From Cytobacillus firmus (GTDB taxonomy: Bacteria; Bacillota; Bacilli; Bacillales; Cytobacillaceae), in contig NZ_CP086235.1 of assembly GCF_023612095.1 (NCBI RefSeq), forward strand, positions 1,261,001-1,325,000: a DNA stretch of 64,000 nucleotides. The letters are read 5' to 3'. Within the stretch, counting starts at the first letter, position 1. The number at the start of each line of letters is the position of its first letter. The position numbers and the translations under genes are program-made. Below, in pieces: positions 30,741-40,143 of this stretch. The notes beneath the pieces are model-generated. The model saw only the letters and a program-made list of their open reading frames with translations, was not told the origin of the DNA and made no database searches.

Positions 30741-31490
30741 GTGCAGCGGTATTTCACAGGAAATGCAGTTAAAGATAAGTACTTTCATATTACAGGAGAA
30801 GACCGTCATCATATAGTGAAGGTAATGCGCATGAAAGAAGGCGGCAAAATTATCTGTGTCGATCCATCTCAAAATAGTGCACTTTGCTCAATTGCAGAAA
30901 TTACCGATGAACATGTGGCTGCAGAAGTTGTACAATGGATTGAAGGATCTTCTGAGCTGCCTGCAGATATTACTATTGTGAGCGGACTGCCTAAAGGGGA
31001 TAAGCTGGAGTGGATCATTCAAAAGGGCACTGAGCTGGGAGCGCGCCGTTTTATCCCTTTTACTTCAGCTCGTTCAGTAGTAAAATGGGATGCGAAGAAA
31101 TCAGTGAAAAAAGCAGAGAGATGGCAGAAGATTGCTAAAGAAGCTGCTGAACAGTCACATAGGAGCATAGTGCCGGAAGTTCTTGCACCGCTTGATTTAA
31201 AGTCATTGCTGAAAATATCAGCTGATTATTCATATAAATTGATTGCCTTTGAGGAAGAAGCGAAACAGGGAGAGGACACTGTGCTCTATAAAACACTTTC
31301 TTCCATGAACAAAGGAGAATCACTTTTAGTTGTATTCGGACCTGAAGGCGGTCTTGCAGATAATGAAGTCTCATTGCTGCTCGAAGCAGGCTTTCTTGCC
31401 TGCGGTTTGGGACCGCGTATTTTAAGGACAGAGACAGCGCCTCTCTATTTGCTGTCAGCTGTTTCCTATCATTTTGAATTAATGGGGTGA
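30741..31490 (+). CDS. rsmE: 16S rRNA (uracil(1498)-N3)-methyltransferase
   Basis: SPOUT methyltransferase that modifies U1498 of 16S rRNA. The 249-residue protein has an N-terminal PUA-like domain and the knotted SAM site VVFGPEGGLADNEV and LGPRILRTETAPLYLLSA. The GTG at 30741 gives QRYF, as in relatives, with AAGAGG upstream; a GTG three codons earlier overlaps that site. Seven-base gap to mtaB. Confidence 0.95.
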   Translation: MQRYFTGNAVKDKYFHITGEDRHHIVKVMRMKEGGKIICVDPSQNSALCSIAEITDEHVAAEVVQWIEGSSELPADITIVSGLPKGDKLEWIIQKGTELGARRFIPFTSARSVVKWDAKKSVKKAERWQKIAKEAAEQSHRSIVPEVLAPLDLKSLLKISADYSYKLIAFEEEAKQGEDTVLYKTLSSMNKGESLLVVFGPEGGLADNEVSLLLEAGFLACGLGPRILRTETAPLYLLSAVSYHFELMG

Positions 31491-31496
31491 ATATAG

Positions 31497-32849
31497 ATGC
31501 CTGCAGTTGCATTTCATACACTTGGCTGCAAAGTCAATCATTACGAAACAGAAGCCATTTGGCAGCTGTTCAAAGAAGCTGGATATGAACGGACAGACTT
31601 CGAATCCGTTTCAGATGTATATGTGATTAATACATGTACGGTTACAAATACCGGTGATAAGAAAAGCCGTCAGGTAATCAGAAGGGCAATCAGAAAAAAC
31701 CCTGATGCCGTTATCTGTGTAACAGGCTGTTATGCACAAACCTCACCTGCCGAAATTATGGCAATCCCTGGAGTTGATATTGTTGTAGGGACTCAGGATC
31801 GGGTAAAAATGCTTGAATATATCGAGCAATACAAACAAGAACGGCAGCCAATCAATGGTGTCGGAAACATCATGAAGAACCGTGTCTACGAAGAGCTCGA
31901 TGTGCCGGCATTTACAGATCGGACACGTGCTTCCCTTAAAATACAGGAAGGCTGCAATAATTTCTGCACATTCTGTATTATTCCCTGGGCGCGCGGCTTA
32001 ATGAGATCAAGAGACCCGAAAGAAGTAATCCGGCAAGCTCAGCAGCTGGTTGATGCCGGCTATAAAGAAATCGTCCTGACTGGAATCCATACAGGCGGAT
32101 ATGGCGAAGACATGAAGGATTACAACCTGGCTATGCTTCTTACGGATTTGGAAGATCAGGTGAAAGGTCTTAAACGTTTAAGAATCTCCTCAATTGAAGC
32201 CAGCCAAATTACCGATGAAGTTATTGAAGTTATGGATAAGTCCAAGGTCGTGGTAAGGCATCTGCACATTCCTCTGCAGTCAGGCTCAAATACGGTCCTT
32301 AAAAGAATGCGCCGCAAGTATACCATGGAATTCTTTGCAGAGCGTCTCGAGCGCTTGAAGGAAGCTCTTCCAGGCTTGGCTGTTACATCTGATGTTATCG
32401 TAGGCTTCCCGGGGGAAACAGAAGAAGAATTTATGGAAACCTACAACTTTATTAAAGAGCATAAATTTTCCGAGCTTCATGTATTCCCGTATTCAAAGCG
32501 TACTGGAACGCCTGCGGCAAGAATGGACGACCAGATCGATGAAGAAGTAAAAAATGAGCGTGTTCATCGCCTGATCGCCTTGTCAGATCAGCTTGCAAAA
32601 GAATATGCAGCTCAGTACGAAGGTGAAGTTCTCGAAGTGATCCCGGAGGAAAGCTTTAAGGAAAGCAGTGACAGCAATTTATTTGTCGGATACACTGACA
32701 ATTATTTAAAAATCGTCTTCCCGGCAACAGAAGAAATGGTCGGCCAGATCGTAAAAGTAAAAATCACAAAAGCCGGCTACCCATACAATGAAGGTCAATT
32801 TGTAAGAGTCCTTGATGAATTGAACGAAACAGAAGAGGCGGCAGTCTAA
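31497..32849 (+). CDS. mtaB: tRNA (N6-L-threonylcarbamoyladenosine(37)-C2)-methylthiotransferase
   Basis: Converts t6A37 to ms2t6A in ANN-decoding tRNAs. The 450-residue radical SAM methylthiotransferase has the N-terminal cluster cysteines (TLGCKVN, INTCTVTN, TGCYAQ), the radical SAM motif CNNFCTFC (about 147-154), and a C-terminal TRAM domain. Called yqeV in B. subtilis; last gene of the heat-shock operon, ending in a clear terminator. Confidence 0.96.
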   Translation: MPAVAFHTLGCKVNHYETEAIWQLFKEAGYERTDFESVSDVYVINTCTVTNTGDKKSRQVIRRAIRKNPDAVICVTGCYAQTSPAEIMAIPGVDIVVGTQDRVKMLEYIEQYKQERQPINGVGNIMKNRVYEELDVPAFTDRTRASLKIQEGCNNFCTFCIIPWARGLMRSRDPKEVIRQAQQLVDAGYKEIVLTGIHTGGYGEDMKDYNLAMLLTDLEDQVKGLKRLRISSIEASQITDEVIEVMDKSKVVVRHLHIPLQSGSNTVLKRMRRKYTMEFFAERLERLKEALPGLAVTSDVIVGFPGETEEEFMETYNFIKEHKFSELHVFPYSKRTGTPAARMDDQIDEEVKNERVHRLIALSDQLAKEYAAQYEGEVLEVIPEESFKESSDSNLFVGYTDNYLKIVFPATEEMVGQIVKVKITKAGYPYNEGQFVRVLDELNETEEAAV

Positions 32850-32850
32850 A

Positions 32851-32880
32851 GGAATTACCTTAGGGTAGTTCCTTTTTTTT
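32851..32880 (+). terminator. Terminator of the hrcA-mtaB operon
   Basis: GGAATTACC (32851-32859) pairs with GGTAGTTCC (32864-32872), then eight T. Confidence 0.9.
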
Positions 32881-32916
32881 GATAAATTTATTAATATCTT
32901 TTGGGAAAACTACTTT

Positions 32917-32930
32917 CGAAAACGATTACA
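32917..32930. promoter_or_regulatory. cre-like site upstream of deoC
   Basis: CGAAAACGATTACA matches 13 of 14 positions of the CcpA consensus TGWAANCGNTNWCA (first T is C). It lies about 90 bases before deoC, in the promoter region. Carbon catabolite repression of deoxyribonucleoside use is known in B. subtilis. Confidence 0.65.
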
Positions 32931-33017
32931 AAAAATATAAATAGTGCTCGATATTTTATTATCTAAGTGATATTATGTAAGAGGTACGTACAACTGTTTT
33001 TAAAAGGAGTAGTTAAA

Positions 33018-33689
33018 ATGACAAATAACGTAGCAAAAATGATCGATCATACATTACTTAAAGCCGATGCAACAAAAGACCAAATAGAAAAAATCTGTGC
33101 GGAAGCTAAAGAATACAATTTCGCGTCTGTTTGTGTTAATCCGACATGGGTTAAACTCTCAAGCGACCTGCTTAACGGAACCGAAGTGAAGGTCTGCACT
33201 GTAATCGGATTCCCGCTGGGAGCTTCCACACCTGAAACAAAAGCATTTGAAACAAAGAATGCCATTGAAAACGGTGCAACAGAAGTGGATATGGTCATCA
33301 ACATTGGCGCTTTAAAAGGCGGAGACAATGAGCTGGTTGAACGGGACATCCGTGCGGTTGTTGATGCTGCAAAAGGAAAAGCATTAACCAAGGTTATTAT
33401 CGAAACTTGCCTTTTGACTGAAGAAGAAAAAGTTAGAGCATGTGAACTTTCTGTAAAAGCAGGTGCTGACTTTGTAAAAACATCTACAGGATTCTCAACA
33501 GGCGGCGCAACTGCTGAAGATATTGCCCTAATGAGAAAAACTGTCGGACCTGATCTTGGCGTAAAAGCTTCGGGCGGAGTAAGAAGCGCAGAAGATGCAC
33601 AGAAGATGATTGAAGCAGGTGCAACGAGAATCGGAGCGAGCTCCGGCGCTGCTATTGTCAACGGTTTAACAAGCGATTCGGATTACTAA
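33018..33689 (+). CDS. deoC: Deoxyribose-phosphate aldolase
   Basis: Splits 2-deoxyribose 5-phosphate to glyceraldehyde 3-phosphate and acetaldehyde. The 223-residue TIM barrel has the Schiff-base lysine in [15 protein letters not shown], the catalytic IDHTLLK Asp and Lys, and GVKASGGVR. The ATG at 33018 follows AAAAGGAG. It is alone here, without deoR, nupC or pdp, between mtaB and the phosphate symporter gene. Confidence 0.97.
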   Translation: MTNNVAKMIDHTLLKADATKDQIEKICAEAKEYNFASVCVNPTWVKLSSDLLNGTEVKVCTVIGFPLGASTPETKAFETKNAIENGATEVDMVINIGALKGGDNELVERDIRAVVDAAKGKALTKVIIETCLLTEEEKVRACELSVKAGADFVKTSTGFSTGGATAEDIALMRKTVGPDLGVKASGGVRSAEDAQKMIEAGATRIGASSGAAIVNGLTSDSDY

Positions 33690-33691
33690 GA

Positions 33692-33721
33692 AAATGCCGG
33701 GATTTCCCGGCATTTTTTATT
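33692..33721. terminator. Bidirectional terminator between deoC and the Na/Pi gene
   Basis: AAAATGCCGGG, loop ATTT, CCCGGCATTTTTT. Confidence 0.92.
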
Positions 33722-33723
33722 TT

Positions 33724-34644
33724 TTATCGGCCGTGCAGTCTAATGACAAACCTTCCAAACTGATTTGCAAATGGAAGAACAAGCAGTGAAGATATTACAT
33801 TAAATAAAACACTGATATGCGCAAGCTGCACATCCGGTGAACTGGCTGCACTCTCACCGAAAACAGCAAGGGCATGAATAAAAGGATAAAAGGCCGCCAC
33901 ACCCATACAGTTCAGCCAAATATGGGCATAGGCAGTCAGTTTTGCTTCTTTTCCTGAACCGATGGATGCTAAATATGCGTCTACGCATGTACCTATATTA
34001 GATCCAAGCATTATGGCAATGCCCGTATCCAAATCCATTGCGCCAGCAGTTAAAAACCCCATTATAATGCCAGTTGTTGCTGTGCTTGATTGGATGATAG
34101 CCGTAAGGACAATTCCGGCAGCCACAGCGAATAAATAATTCCCATCCAAAGTAAGCAGCCAATGGTTGACCATATCATTATCTTTCACAGAACCAGCAAG
34201 ATATTCAAACCCGCGCATTGCTGCAAAAACCGCTGATAATCCAAGCACTGCCAGACCGGAGCTACGCAGGCTCTTATTCTTCATTACAGCGAGGATGCTC
34301 CCGGCAGCAGCAAGCGGAACAATATATGACTCAATATTAAAAGTGATTAACTCTGTCGTAAATGTTGTACCTATGTTGGTTCCTAATATGATGCCAATCG
34401 TCTGGGGAAAAGTCAGCATCCGTGCAGAAACCATTCCGATTGTTATGATCATTACCGCTGAACTGCTCTGCAGGACAGCTGTCACGATTGTGCCCATAAC
34501 AGTGCCTTTCCAAGGTGAATTAGTCATAACTGCCAGCCAATTCTTTAATGAATCGGCAGATAAATTAAATAATCCCGATCTTAAGAGTGTCATACCATAA
34601 ATAAATAACCCAATGAGCAGAAAAAATAATAAAAGCTGGACCAA
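33724..34644 (-). CDS. yqeW: Na/Pi cotransporter family protein (YqeW-like)
   Basis: A 306-residue integral membrane protein of the type II sodium-phosphate symporter family. It shows the two inverted family repeats with QSSSAVM / GTNIGTTFT and QSSTATTG / GSNIGTCVDA, and about eight hydrophobic helices. The first half begins MVQLLLFFLLIGLFIYGM. There is no C-terminal PhoU-like domain. Substrate is probably phosphate by family, unproven. Confidence 0.9.
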   Translation of the reverse strand: MVQLLLFFLLIGLFIYGMTLLRSGLFNLSADSLKNWLAVMTNSPWKGTVMGTIVTAVLQSSSAVMIITIGMVSARMLTFPQTIGIILGTNIGTTFTTELITFNIESYIVPLAAAGSILAVMKNKSLRSSGLAVLGLSAVFAAMRGFEYLAGSVKDNDMVNHWLLTLDGNYLFAVAAGIVLTAIIQSSTATTGIIMGFLTAGAMDLDTGIAIMLGSNIGTCVDAYLASIGSGKEAKLTAYAHIWLNCMGVAAFYPFIHALAVFGESAASSPDVQLAHISVLFNVISSLLVLPFANQFGRFVIRLHGR

Positions 34645-34783
34645 TCATTCACCCCCTACATTTAATACTATGGGACACCCTGCTGGGACATGCTTATGTG
34701 CAAAAAAATGTTTAGCTTGTCAAAAATGGGGTACTAAATAAGCACAATCTATAAAAATCAATCCCGCAGCAGGCTAATTACTG

Positions 34784-34812
34784 TTGACCTTGATAAGCTG
34801 TTATATTATAAT
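34784..34812 (+). promoter_or_regulatory. SigA promoter of rpsU-yqeY
   Basis: TTGACC (34784-34789), 17 bases, TATAAT (34807-34812), 67 bases before the rpsU start. Confidence 0.8.
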
Positions 34813-34879
34813 TGCAAGGTACATGGAATAAACCATGTTGTTGATGTAAGTGTGTTGTGCTCGGAGGGAGGGAAAGAGA

Positions 34880-35053
34880 ATGTCTAAAACCGTCGTTCGT
34901 AAAAACGAATCGCTTGAAGATGCTCTTCGTCGTTTCAAACGTTCAGTATCAAAAACTGGTACTTTGCAGGAAGCAAGAAAGCGCGAATTCTATGAAAAAC
35001 CTAGTATTAAACGTAAGAAAAAGTCTGAGGCTGCTAGAAAGCGTAAGTGGTAA
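34880..35053 (+). CDS. rpsU: 30S ribosomal protein S21
   Basis: A 57-residue basic protein: [20 protein letters not shown], then a Lys/Arg-rich tail. Binds the 30S platform near the anti-Shine-Dalgarno sequence. GGAGGGAGGG precedes the ATG. Cotranscribed with yqeY 15 bases on. Confidence 0.97.
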   Translation: MSKTVVRKNESLEDALRRFKRSVSKTGTLQEARKREFYEKPSIKRKKKSEAARKRKW

Positions 35054-35068
35054 GAGAGGGTGTATGTA

Positions 35069-35512
35069 ATGAGTCTTCTCGAGCGTTTAAATGAAGATAT
35101 GAAACAAGCGATGAGGAATAAAGAAAAAGAAAAGCTTACTGTTATTCGTATGATTAAAGCTTCGCTTCAAAACGAAGCAATCAAGCTCGGTGAAGATCTT
35201 AACGAAGAACAGGAGTTAACTGTCCTTTCTCGCGAAGTTAAACAACGCAAGGATTCCCTCCATGAATTTGAAAAAGCAGGTCGTGAAGATCTTGTTGAAA
35301 AAATTCGTACTGAACTTCAGTATGTAGAATTATATATGCCAAAACAGCTCTCTGAAGATGAAGTTTCAAAAATTGTTGCAGAAACAGTTGCAGAAACAGG
35401 TGCTTCTTCAAAAGCTGATATGGGAAAAGTGATGGCTGCTATCATGCCTAAGGTAAAAGGCAAGGCAGATGGATCACTAATAAATAAATTTGTACAACAA
35501 CACCTTTCATAA
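35069..35512 (+). CDS. yqeY: GatB/YqeY domain-containing protein
   Basis: A 147-residue soluble protein homologous to the C-terminal tRNA-binding tail domain of GatB. The [16 protein letters not shown] start and the [27 protein letters not shown] stretch (here split for brevity: residues about 109-135) are diagnostic. The ATG at 35069 follows GAGAGGGTG. Function is uncertain. Confidence 0.94.
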   Translation: MSLLERLNEDMKQAMRNKEKEKLTVIRMIKASLQNEAIKLGEDLNEEQELTVLSREVKQRKDSLHEFEKAGREDLVEKIRTELQYVELYMPKQLSEDEVSKIVAETVAETGASSKADMGKVMAAIMPKVKGKADGSLINKFVQQHLS

Positions 35513-35523
35513 AACTATGCATT

Positions 35524-35558
35524 AAAAGACCGAAAGCCGATGGCTGACGGTCTTTTTT
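35524..35558 (+). terminator. Terminator of rpsU-yqeY
   Basis: AAAAGACCG and CGGTCTTTTTT with an inner AAAGCCGATGGCTGA loop that can itself pair. Confidence 0.9.
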
Positions 35559-35715
35559 ACTTTTGTAACAGCAAAAGAGTGGTGATATGAATTACTCTTA
35601 TTTCTAGGTTATACTAAAGATGCAGCAGATTTCTGAATAAATAATAATGAAACTTTTTAATGATTCAATCGTAAATACATATAGAAATCATTTTTGCGGA
35701 TAAAGGGGGAAAGGT

Positions 35716-37047
35716 TTGATTGCCAGAAGAGCAATAACCGCCTTTGCATTGTTTTTTGCTCTGCTGCTGCTTGTAAGCCCTTTTCAGGGAAACGCCGATA
35801 ACGAAAAAGTGCTAATTGTTCCGATCGAAGAAACGGTGGAAAAAGGGCTATATGCATTCTTAAGCAGAGCCGTGCAAACAGCTGAAGAAGAAAATGCATC
35901 AGCCATAATATTTGAAATAAATACACCCGGAGGGGCAGTGGATGCAGCCGGACAAATTGGCAGGCTGTTAACCTCAACAAATGTAAAAACAATCTCTTTT
36001 GTCAACAAGCAGGCTTTATCTGCAGGTGCCTATATTGCTTTGAATACGGATGAAATATACATGGTACCTGGTTCAACAATGGGTTCAGCCGCAATTATTG
36101 ACCAGCAGGGAAATACAGCTGGTAAGAAAGCAGAATCATACTGGTTTGCAGCAATGCAGAGTGCGGCCTCACAAACGGACAGAGATCCTGTTTATGCCCT
36201 TGCTATGGCAGATGAATCTGTGGATCTGCCTGAATTGGGGGCACCGAAAGGAAAGCTGCTTACCCTCACAGCTGAACAGGCTGAGCAGGTAGGTTATTCG
36301 GAAGGTACAGTAGATTCAAGGGCAGAGTTACTGAAAGTGCTCGGATTTAATGAAGCTAATATACAGACAATTGATGAAAGCTTTGCAGAGAAGGTAGCCC
36401 GTTTTATTACCCATCCTGTCGTCATACCAATTCTATTATCTATTGGAAGCCTCGGGCTGGTTCTGGAACTGTATTCACCGGGTTTTGGCATTCCTGGATT
36501 AATGGGATTATCGTCCCTGCTTCTGTTCTTTTATGGTCATATGGTGGCCGGGCTGGCAGGATATGAGACTTTAATATTGTTTGTATTAGGAATTGGCTTA
36601 ATAATTGCCGAGTTTTTCCTTCCTGGAGGCATTGCGGGAATAGCCGGTATTGCAGCAATACTCGGGAGCCTGTTCCTGGCTTCTGACAATGTGGCCCATA
36701 TGGGAATGTCTATTTTAATTGCTATGGGAGTTTCAATATTGGCATCTATATTAATGATAAAGGTGTTTGGTAAAAAGATGAAATTCTTTAAAAAAATTAT
36801 TTTAACCGATAGCACAAATACTGAAAAAGGCTATATTTCAAATAAGAGCAGACTTGAACTGATTGGTCATGAGGGTTATGCACTTACAGCTTTAAGGCCT
36901 TCGGGTACAGTAGTCATAGAGGATGAAAGAATAGACGTTGTCAGTGAGGGAGCCTTTATCCTTAAAGGGGCAAAAGTAAAAGTAGTTAAAGCAGAAGGAT
37001 CGCGTATTGTTGTCAGAGAAATATCTAATCTTGATTTAGATAAATAA
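35716..37047 (+). CDS. yqeZ: NfeD-family membrane serine protease YqeZ
   Basis: A 443-residue membrane protein with a signal peptide (about 1-27), a ClpP-like serine protease domain (INTPGGAVDAA and the SAGAYIALN segment with the catalytic Ser, then a Lys in the GKKAESYWF region), four transmembrane helices and a C-terminal OB-fold NfeD domain. It is the partner of the flotillin-like FloA encoded next. TTG start at 35716 after GGGGGAAAGG. It heads yqeZ-floA-yqfB, a SigW-regulated type of operon in B. subtilis; I did not find a SigW promoter here. Confidence 0.93.
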   Translation: MIARRAITAFALFFALLLLVSPFQGNADNEKVLIVPIEETVEKGLYAFLSRAVQTAEEENASAIIFEINTPGGAVDAAGQIGRLLTSTNVKTISFVNKQALSAGAYIALNTDEIYMVPGSTMGSAAIIDQQGNTAGKKAESYWFAAMQSAASQTDRDPVYALAMADESVDLPELGAPKGKLLTLTAEQAEQVGYSEGTVDSRAELLKVLGFNEANIQTIDESFAEKVARFITHPVVIPILLSIGSLGLVLELYSPGFGIPGLMGLSSLLLFFYGHMVAGLAGYETLILFVLGIGLIIAEFFLPGGIAGIAGIAAILGSLFLASDNVAHMGMSILIAMGVSILASILMIKVFGKKMKFFKKIILTDSTNTEKGYISNKSRLELIGHEGYALTALRPSGTVVIEDERIDVVSEGAFILKGAKVKVVKAEGSRIVVREISNLDLDK

Positions 37048-37068
37048 AAATCATCAGGAGGTAAAATT

Positions 37069-38067
37069 ATGTTAGAAGCAGGAACAGTAGCAATATTGGT
37101 TGCCGTTGTACTCGGTGTTATATTGCTGGGTATATTATTCACCTTTGTACCGGTTATGCTGTGGATATCAGCATTGGCTGCGGGTGTCAGAGTCAGTATC
37201 TTTACATTAATCGGGATGAGGCTCCGCCGGGTTATACCAAGCCGTGTCATCAATCCGTTAATCAAAGCTCACAAGGCAGGACTTGAAGTAACAACAAACC
37301 AGCTGGAGAGCCACTACCTTGCAGGAGGAAATGTTGATAGAGTTGTTAATGCGTTAATAGCAGCACACCGTGCCAATATTGATTTAAGCTTTGAGCGCAG
37401 TGCAGCCATTGACCTGGCAGGGCGTGACGTTTTGGAAGCAGTTCAGATGAGTGTTAATCCAAAAGTAATTGAAACACCTTTTATTGCCGGTGTGGCGATG
37501 GATGGTATCGAAGTAAAGGCAAAAGCGCGAATTACAGTCCGTGCCAATATTGACCGTCTGGTCGGGGGGGCCGGTGAAGAAACAATCGTTGCGCGTGTTG
37601 GTGAGGGGATTGTCTCTACGATCGGTTCGCAGACAGATCACAAGAAAGTACTTGAAAATCCGGATATGATTTCTCAGACTGTTCTTTCAAAAGGTTTGGA
37701 TGCAGGCACTGCTTTTGAAATTCTCTCGATTGATATAGCAGATGTGGATATCGGCAAAAATATTGGTGCAGAACTTCAAACTGAACAGGCTGAAGCAGAC
37801 AAGAAGATTGCCCAGGCTAAAGCCGAAGAAAGACGTGCTATGGCCGTAGCTCAGGAACAGGAAATGAAAGCACGGGTTGAAGAAATGAGAGCGAAGGTTG
37901 TGGAAGCAGAGGCACAGGTGCCGCTTGCCATGTCAGAAGCACTCCGATCCGGAAATATTGGGGTAATGGACTATATGAATATCCAAAACATCTCGGCTGA
38001 TACCGAAATGAGGGATTCAATCGGCAATATGAGTGACGACGGCAAAAATGGCCGTAAAAATGACTAA
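37069..38067 (+). CDS. floA: Flotillin-like protein FloA
   Basis: Scaffold of membrane microdomains that affects fluidity and antibiotic resistance. The 332-residue protein has an N-terminal membrane hairpin (about residues 5-45), a SPFH/band-7-like domain (about 60-230) and an Ala/Glu-rich coiled coil ([20 protein letters not shown]). AGGAGG precedes the ATG 21 bases after yqeZ. Confidence 0.96.
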   Translation: MLEAGTVAILVAVVLGVILLGILFTFVPVMLWISALAAGVRVSIFTLIGMRLRRVIPSRVINPLIKAHKAGLEVTTNQLESHYLAGGNVDRVVNALIAAHRANIDLSFERSAAIDLAGRDVLEAVQMSVNPKVIETPFIAGVAMDGIEVKAKARITVRANIDRLVGGAGEETIVARVGEGIVSTIGSQTDHKKVLENPDMISQTVLSKGLDAGTAFEILSIDIADVDIGKNIGAELQTEQAEADKKIAQAKAEERRAMAVAQEQEMKARVEEMRAKVVEAEAQVPLAMSEALRSGNIGVMDYMNIQNISADTEMRDSIGNMSDDGKNGRKND

Positions 38068-38101
38068 ATGATCCCTTATTGGGAGAAGGGAGGAAACTCT
38101 C

Positions 38102-38578
38102 TTGGAATTTTTATTTGAGAATCCTTTTATTCTCATTGCTGTTATTGCTTTCATTTCCTCCATGTTCAAAAAAAAGAAGGAGGAAAGGCCTGTAAAACAG
38201 GCTCCCCGTTCAGTACAGCAAGAGAATCGGACACAGGCGGAAAGAACTTCTGCAGATCCTGCATTGGCCGAAGTGCTGGAAGAGGAAAAGAGGAAGCTGA
38301 CAGAGAAATCCAGAAGAATAGAACAAGAATACAGACAGCGTAAACAGCAGACAGAACAAAGCATGAAGGCTCTCCAGAGTCAGCAGAGAGCTGCTGAAAG
38401 AAAAGCAAGCGCGATATCGAGAACAGCAGCCAATACAAAAACTTACCCGGTGGAAGCCTCAGGAGCCGGTAAGTTTGAACCGCAGAAACAGTCGCTTGTT
38501 GATGGTATTATCTGGTCTGAGATTCTTGGACCTCCAAGATCTAAAAATCCTCACAGGTCCCTCAACAGAAAGCGGTAA
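38102..38578 (+). CDS. yqfB: YqfB-like membrane-anchored coiled-coil protein
   Basis: A 158-residue protein with one N-terminal transmembrane segment (FILIAVIAFISSMF) followed by a highly charged Glu/Lys/Gln-rich region likely to be helical or disordered, and a short conserved end VDGIIWSEILGPPRSKNPHRS. TTG start after AAGGGAGG. Third in the yqeZ-floA operon; position matches B. subtilis yqfB. Function unknown. Confidence 0.82.
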   Translation: MEFLFENPFILIAVIAFISSMFKKKKEERPVKQAPRSVQQENRTQAERTSADPALAEVLEEEKRKLTEKSRRIEQEYRQRKQQTEQSMKALQSQQRAAERKASAISRTAANTKTYPVEASGAGKFEPQKQSLVDGIIWSEILGPPRSKNPHRSLNRKR

Positions 38579-38590
38579 AAAATAAGTGCT

Positions 38591-38640
38591 AGAACCTCCG
38601 TTCATTTCATAAATATGAGATGAAAGGGGGTTCTTTTTTT
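38591..38640 (+). terminator. Terminator overlapping the yqfC ribosome-binding site
   Basis: A long imperfect stem (38591-38610 with 38615-38634, loop AAAT) is followed by TTTTTT and then at once by the yqfC ATG at 38641. The 3' arm contains AAAGGGGG, the only ribosome-binding site for yqfC. So it can both end yqeZ-floA-yqfB transcripts and hide the yqfC site in read-through RNA. Confidence 0.85.
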
Positions 38641-38931
38641 ATGGCAAAAAAGTGGGGACAATTCGTCCGCGGCTGGATGACTAAAAATATGGAGCTTCCT
38701 CAAGATGTCATGATGGACCTGCCCCGCATTACAATGATTGGGCAAATCCATATCTATATAGAAAACCACAGGGGATTACTGGCTTTTTCAGATAAGGAAT
38801 TAAGACTGCTATTAAAGCAGGGGCAGCTTTTAATAAGAGGGAAAGCCTTCGTCATAAAAACGATACTGCCGGAAGAAATACTGCTCGAGGGAAAAATTGA
38901 TTCAGTAACTTATATTACAGACACTGATTAA
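38641..38931 (+). CDS. yqfC: Sporulation protein YqfC
   Basis: A 96-residue YabP/YqfC-family protein. LPRITMIGQIHIYIENHRGL and the LLIRGKAFVIKTILPEEILLEG part follow the family pattern (each shorter than a full domain). In B. subtilis yqfC and yqfD are SigE-dependent mother-cell genes. The ATG at 38641 is set by AAAGGGGG ten bases upstream. yqfD follows after 18 bases. Confidence 0.9.
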   Translation: MAKKWGQFVRGWMTKNMELPQDVMMDLPRITMIGQIHIYIENHRGLLAFSDKELRLLLKQGQLLIRGKAFVIKTILPEEILLEGKIDSVTYITDTD

Positions 38932-38949
38932 GAATTCAGGGGGAAGGAA

Positions 38950-40143
38950 ATGAAGAACCAGTGGATCGAATTTTACAGGGGCCTTGTAACAGTTAAAGCA
39001 AGCGGGAAAGGAATAGAAAGATTTATTAATGCACTTACCCGCAGCGGAATCAATATCTGGAATGTAAAGAACCATGGAACGCAATCAGTCACCTTCAAAA
39101 TGAAATTGGAAGATGCAAAAAAAATAAGAAGCCACGCCAGGAACAGCGATTGCAGAATCGAGTTCCTGCAGCGGGCAGGAGCACCGTTCCTTATGAAAAG
39201 GCTGCTGAAAAACAGCGGATTTGCAGCTGGTGCCCTCGCGTTTGTTGCTGTCATTCTCCTTTTATCCAATATGGTTTGGGGCATAGAGATTAAGGGGGCA
39301 AATCCTGCAACTGAATATCAGATCATCAAAGAATTGGACAAGATGGGGGTTAAAAAAGGAAAGCTGCAGTTCTTTGTAGATAACGTGGAGTCTATTCAGC
39401 GGACACTATCCAACAATATCGAGGCAATAACCTGGGTTGGCGTGGAGTTAAAAGGGACAACCTACCATCTGCAGGTAGTTGAGAAAAATGAACCTGAGAA
39501 ACCGGAGTATTTAAGCCCGCGGCATCTGGTAGCCAAGAAGAAAGCTGTTATTGTAGAAATGTTTGTTGAAGAAGGGCGTCCGGTCGTCGATATTCACGAT
39601 CATGTTCAGCCAGGACAGCTTTTAGTCTCCGGGATCATCGGTAAAGAGGGCCAAACGGAAACTGTTCCTTCAAAAGGGGAGGTTTTCGGGGAAACATGGT
39701 ATAAATCTGAAGTCATTCTTCCGCTTAAGAGCACATTCAAAGTCTTTAGCGGCAATGAAAAAGTTAAGCATAGCATCACAATCGGAAATCTGGAAATTCC
39801 TATATGGGGTTTTGGAAAACCGGGGTTTGAAGAGTATGAATTAGAGGAAAATGAGAAAGCAGTAAAGTTCCTGAAATGGGAACTGCCTGTTTCCTACGTA
39901 AATAAGACATTCCGTGAAAGAGAGCAAGTCACCAGAATATATTCCAATAAAGAGGCTTTTGACGCTGCGAAAGCTTTGGCAAGAAAAAAAATAAAAAGCA
40001 GCTTAGATGAAAATGCTAAAGTTAAGGGAGAAAAAGTTTTGCACCAATCAATTGACAATGGTAAAGTAACTATAGCAATACATTTCCAAATTATTGAGAA
40101 TATTGCAGAAGGACAACCAATTATTCAAGGAGATTCGGAATGA
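38950..40143 (+). CDS. yqfD: Sporulation protein YqfD
   Basis: A 397-residue membrane protein of the YqfD family needed in mother-cell sporulation. It has a cytoplasmic N-terminal domain (about 1-85), one or more transmembrane segments (about 88-115, GFAAGALAFVAVILLLSNMV) and a large presumably external domain with FtsQ/POTRA-like features (VKKGKLQFFVDNVESIQ). Exact role is unknown. It overlaps phoH by 4 bases. Confidence 0.9.
   Translation: MKNQWIEFYRGLVTVKASGKGIERFINALTRSGINIWNVKNHGTQSVTFKMKLEDAKKIRSHARNSDCRIEFLQRAGAPFLMKRLLKNSGFAAGALAFVAVILLLSNMVWGIEIKGANPATEYQIIKELDKMGVKKGKLQFFVDNVESIQRTLSNNIEAITWVGVELKGTTYHLQVVEKNEPEKPEYLSPRHLVAKKKAVIVEMFVEEGRPVVDIHDHVQPGQLLVSGIIGKEGQTETVPSKGEVFGETWYKSEVILPLKSTFKVFSGNEKVKHSITIGNLEIPIWGFGKPGFEEYELEENEKAVKFLKWELPVSYVNKTFREREQVTRIYSNKEAFDAAKALARKKIKSSLDENAKVKGEKVLHQSIDNGKVTIAIHFQIIENIAEGQPIIQGDSE

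Noticed and set aside
33047..33661. 204-codon minus-strand frame inside deoC
   Set aside because: Antisense shadow of deoC, which is clearly real; composition is Ser/Thr/Ala-rich without motifs.
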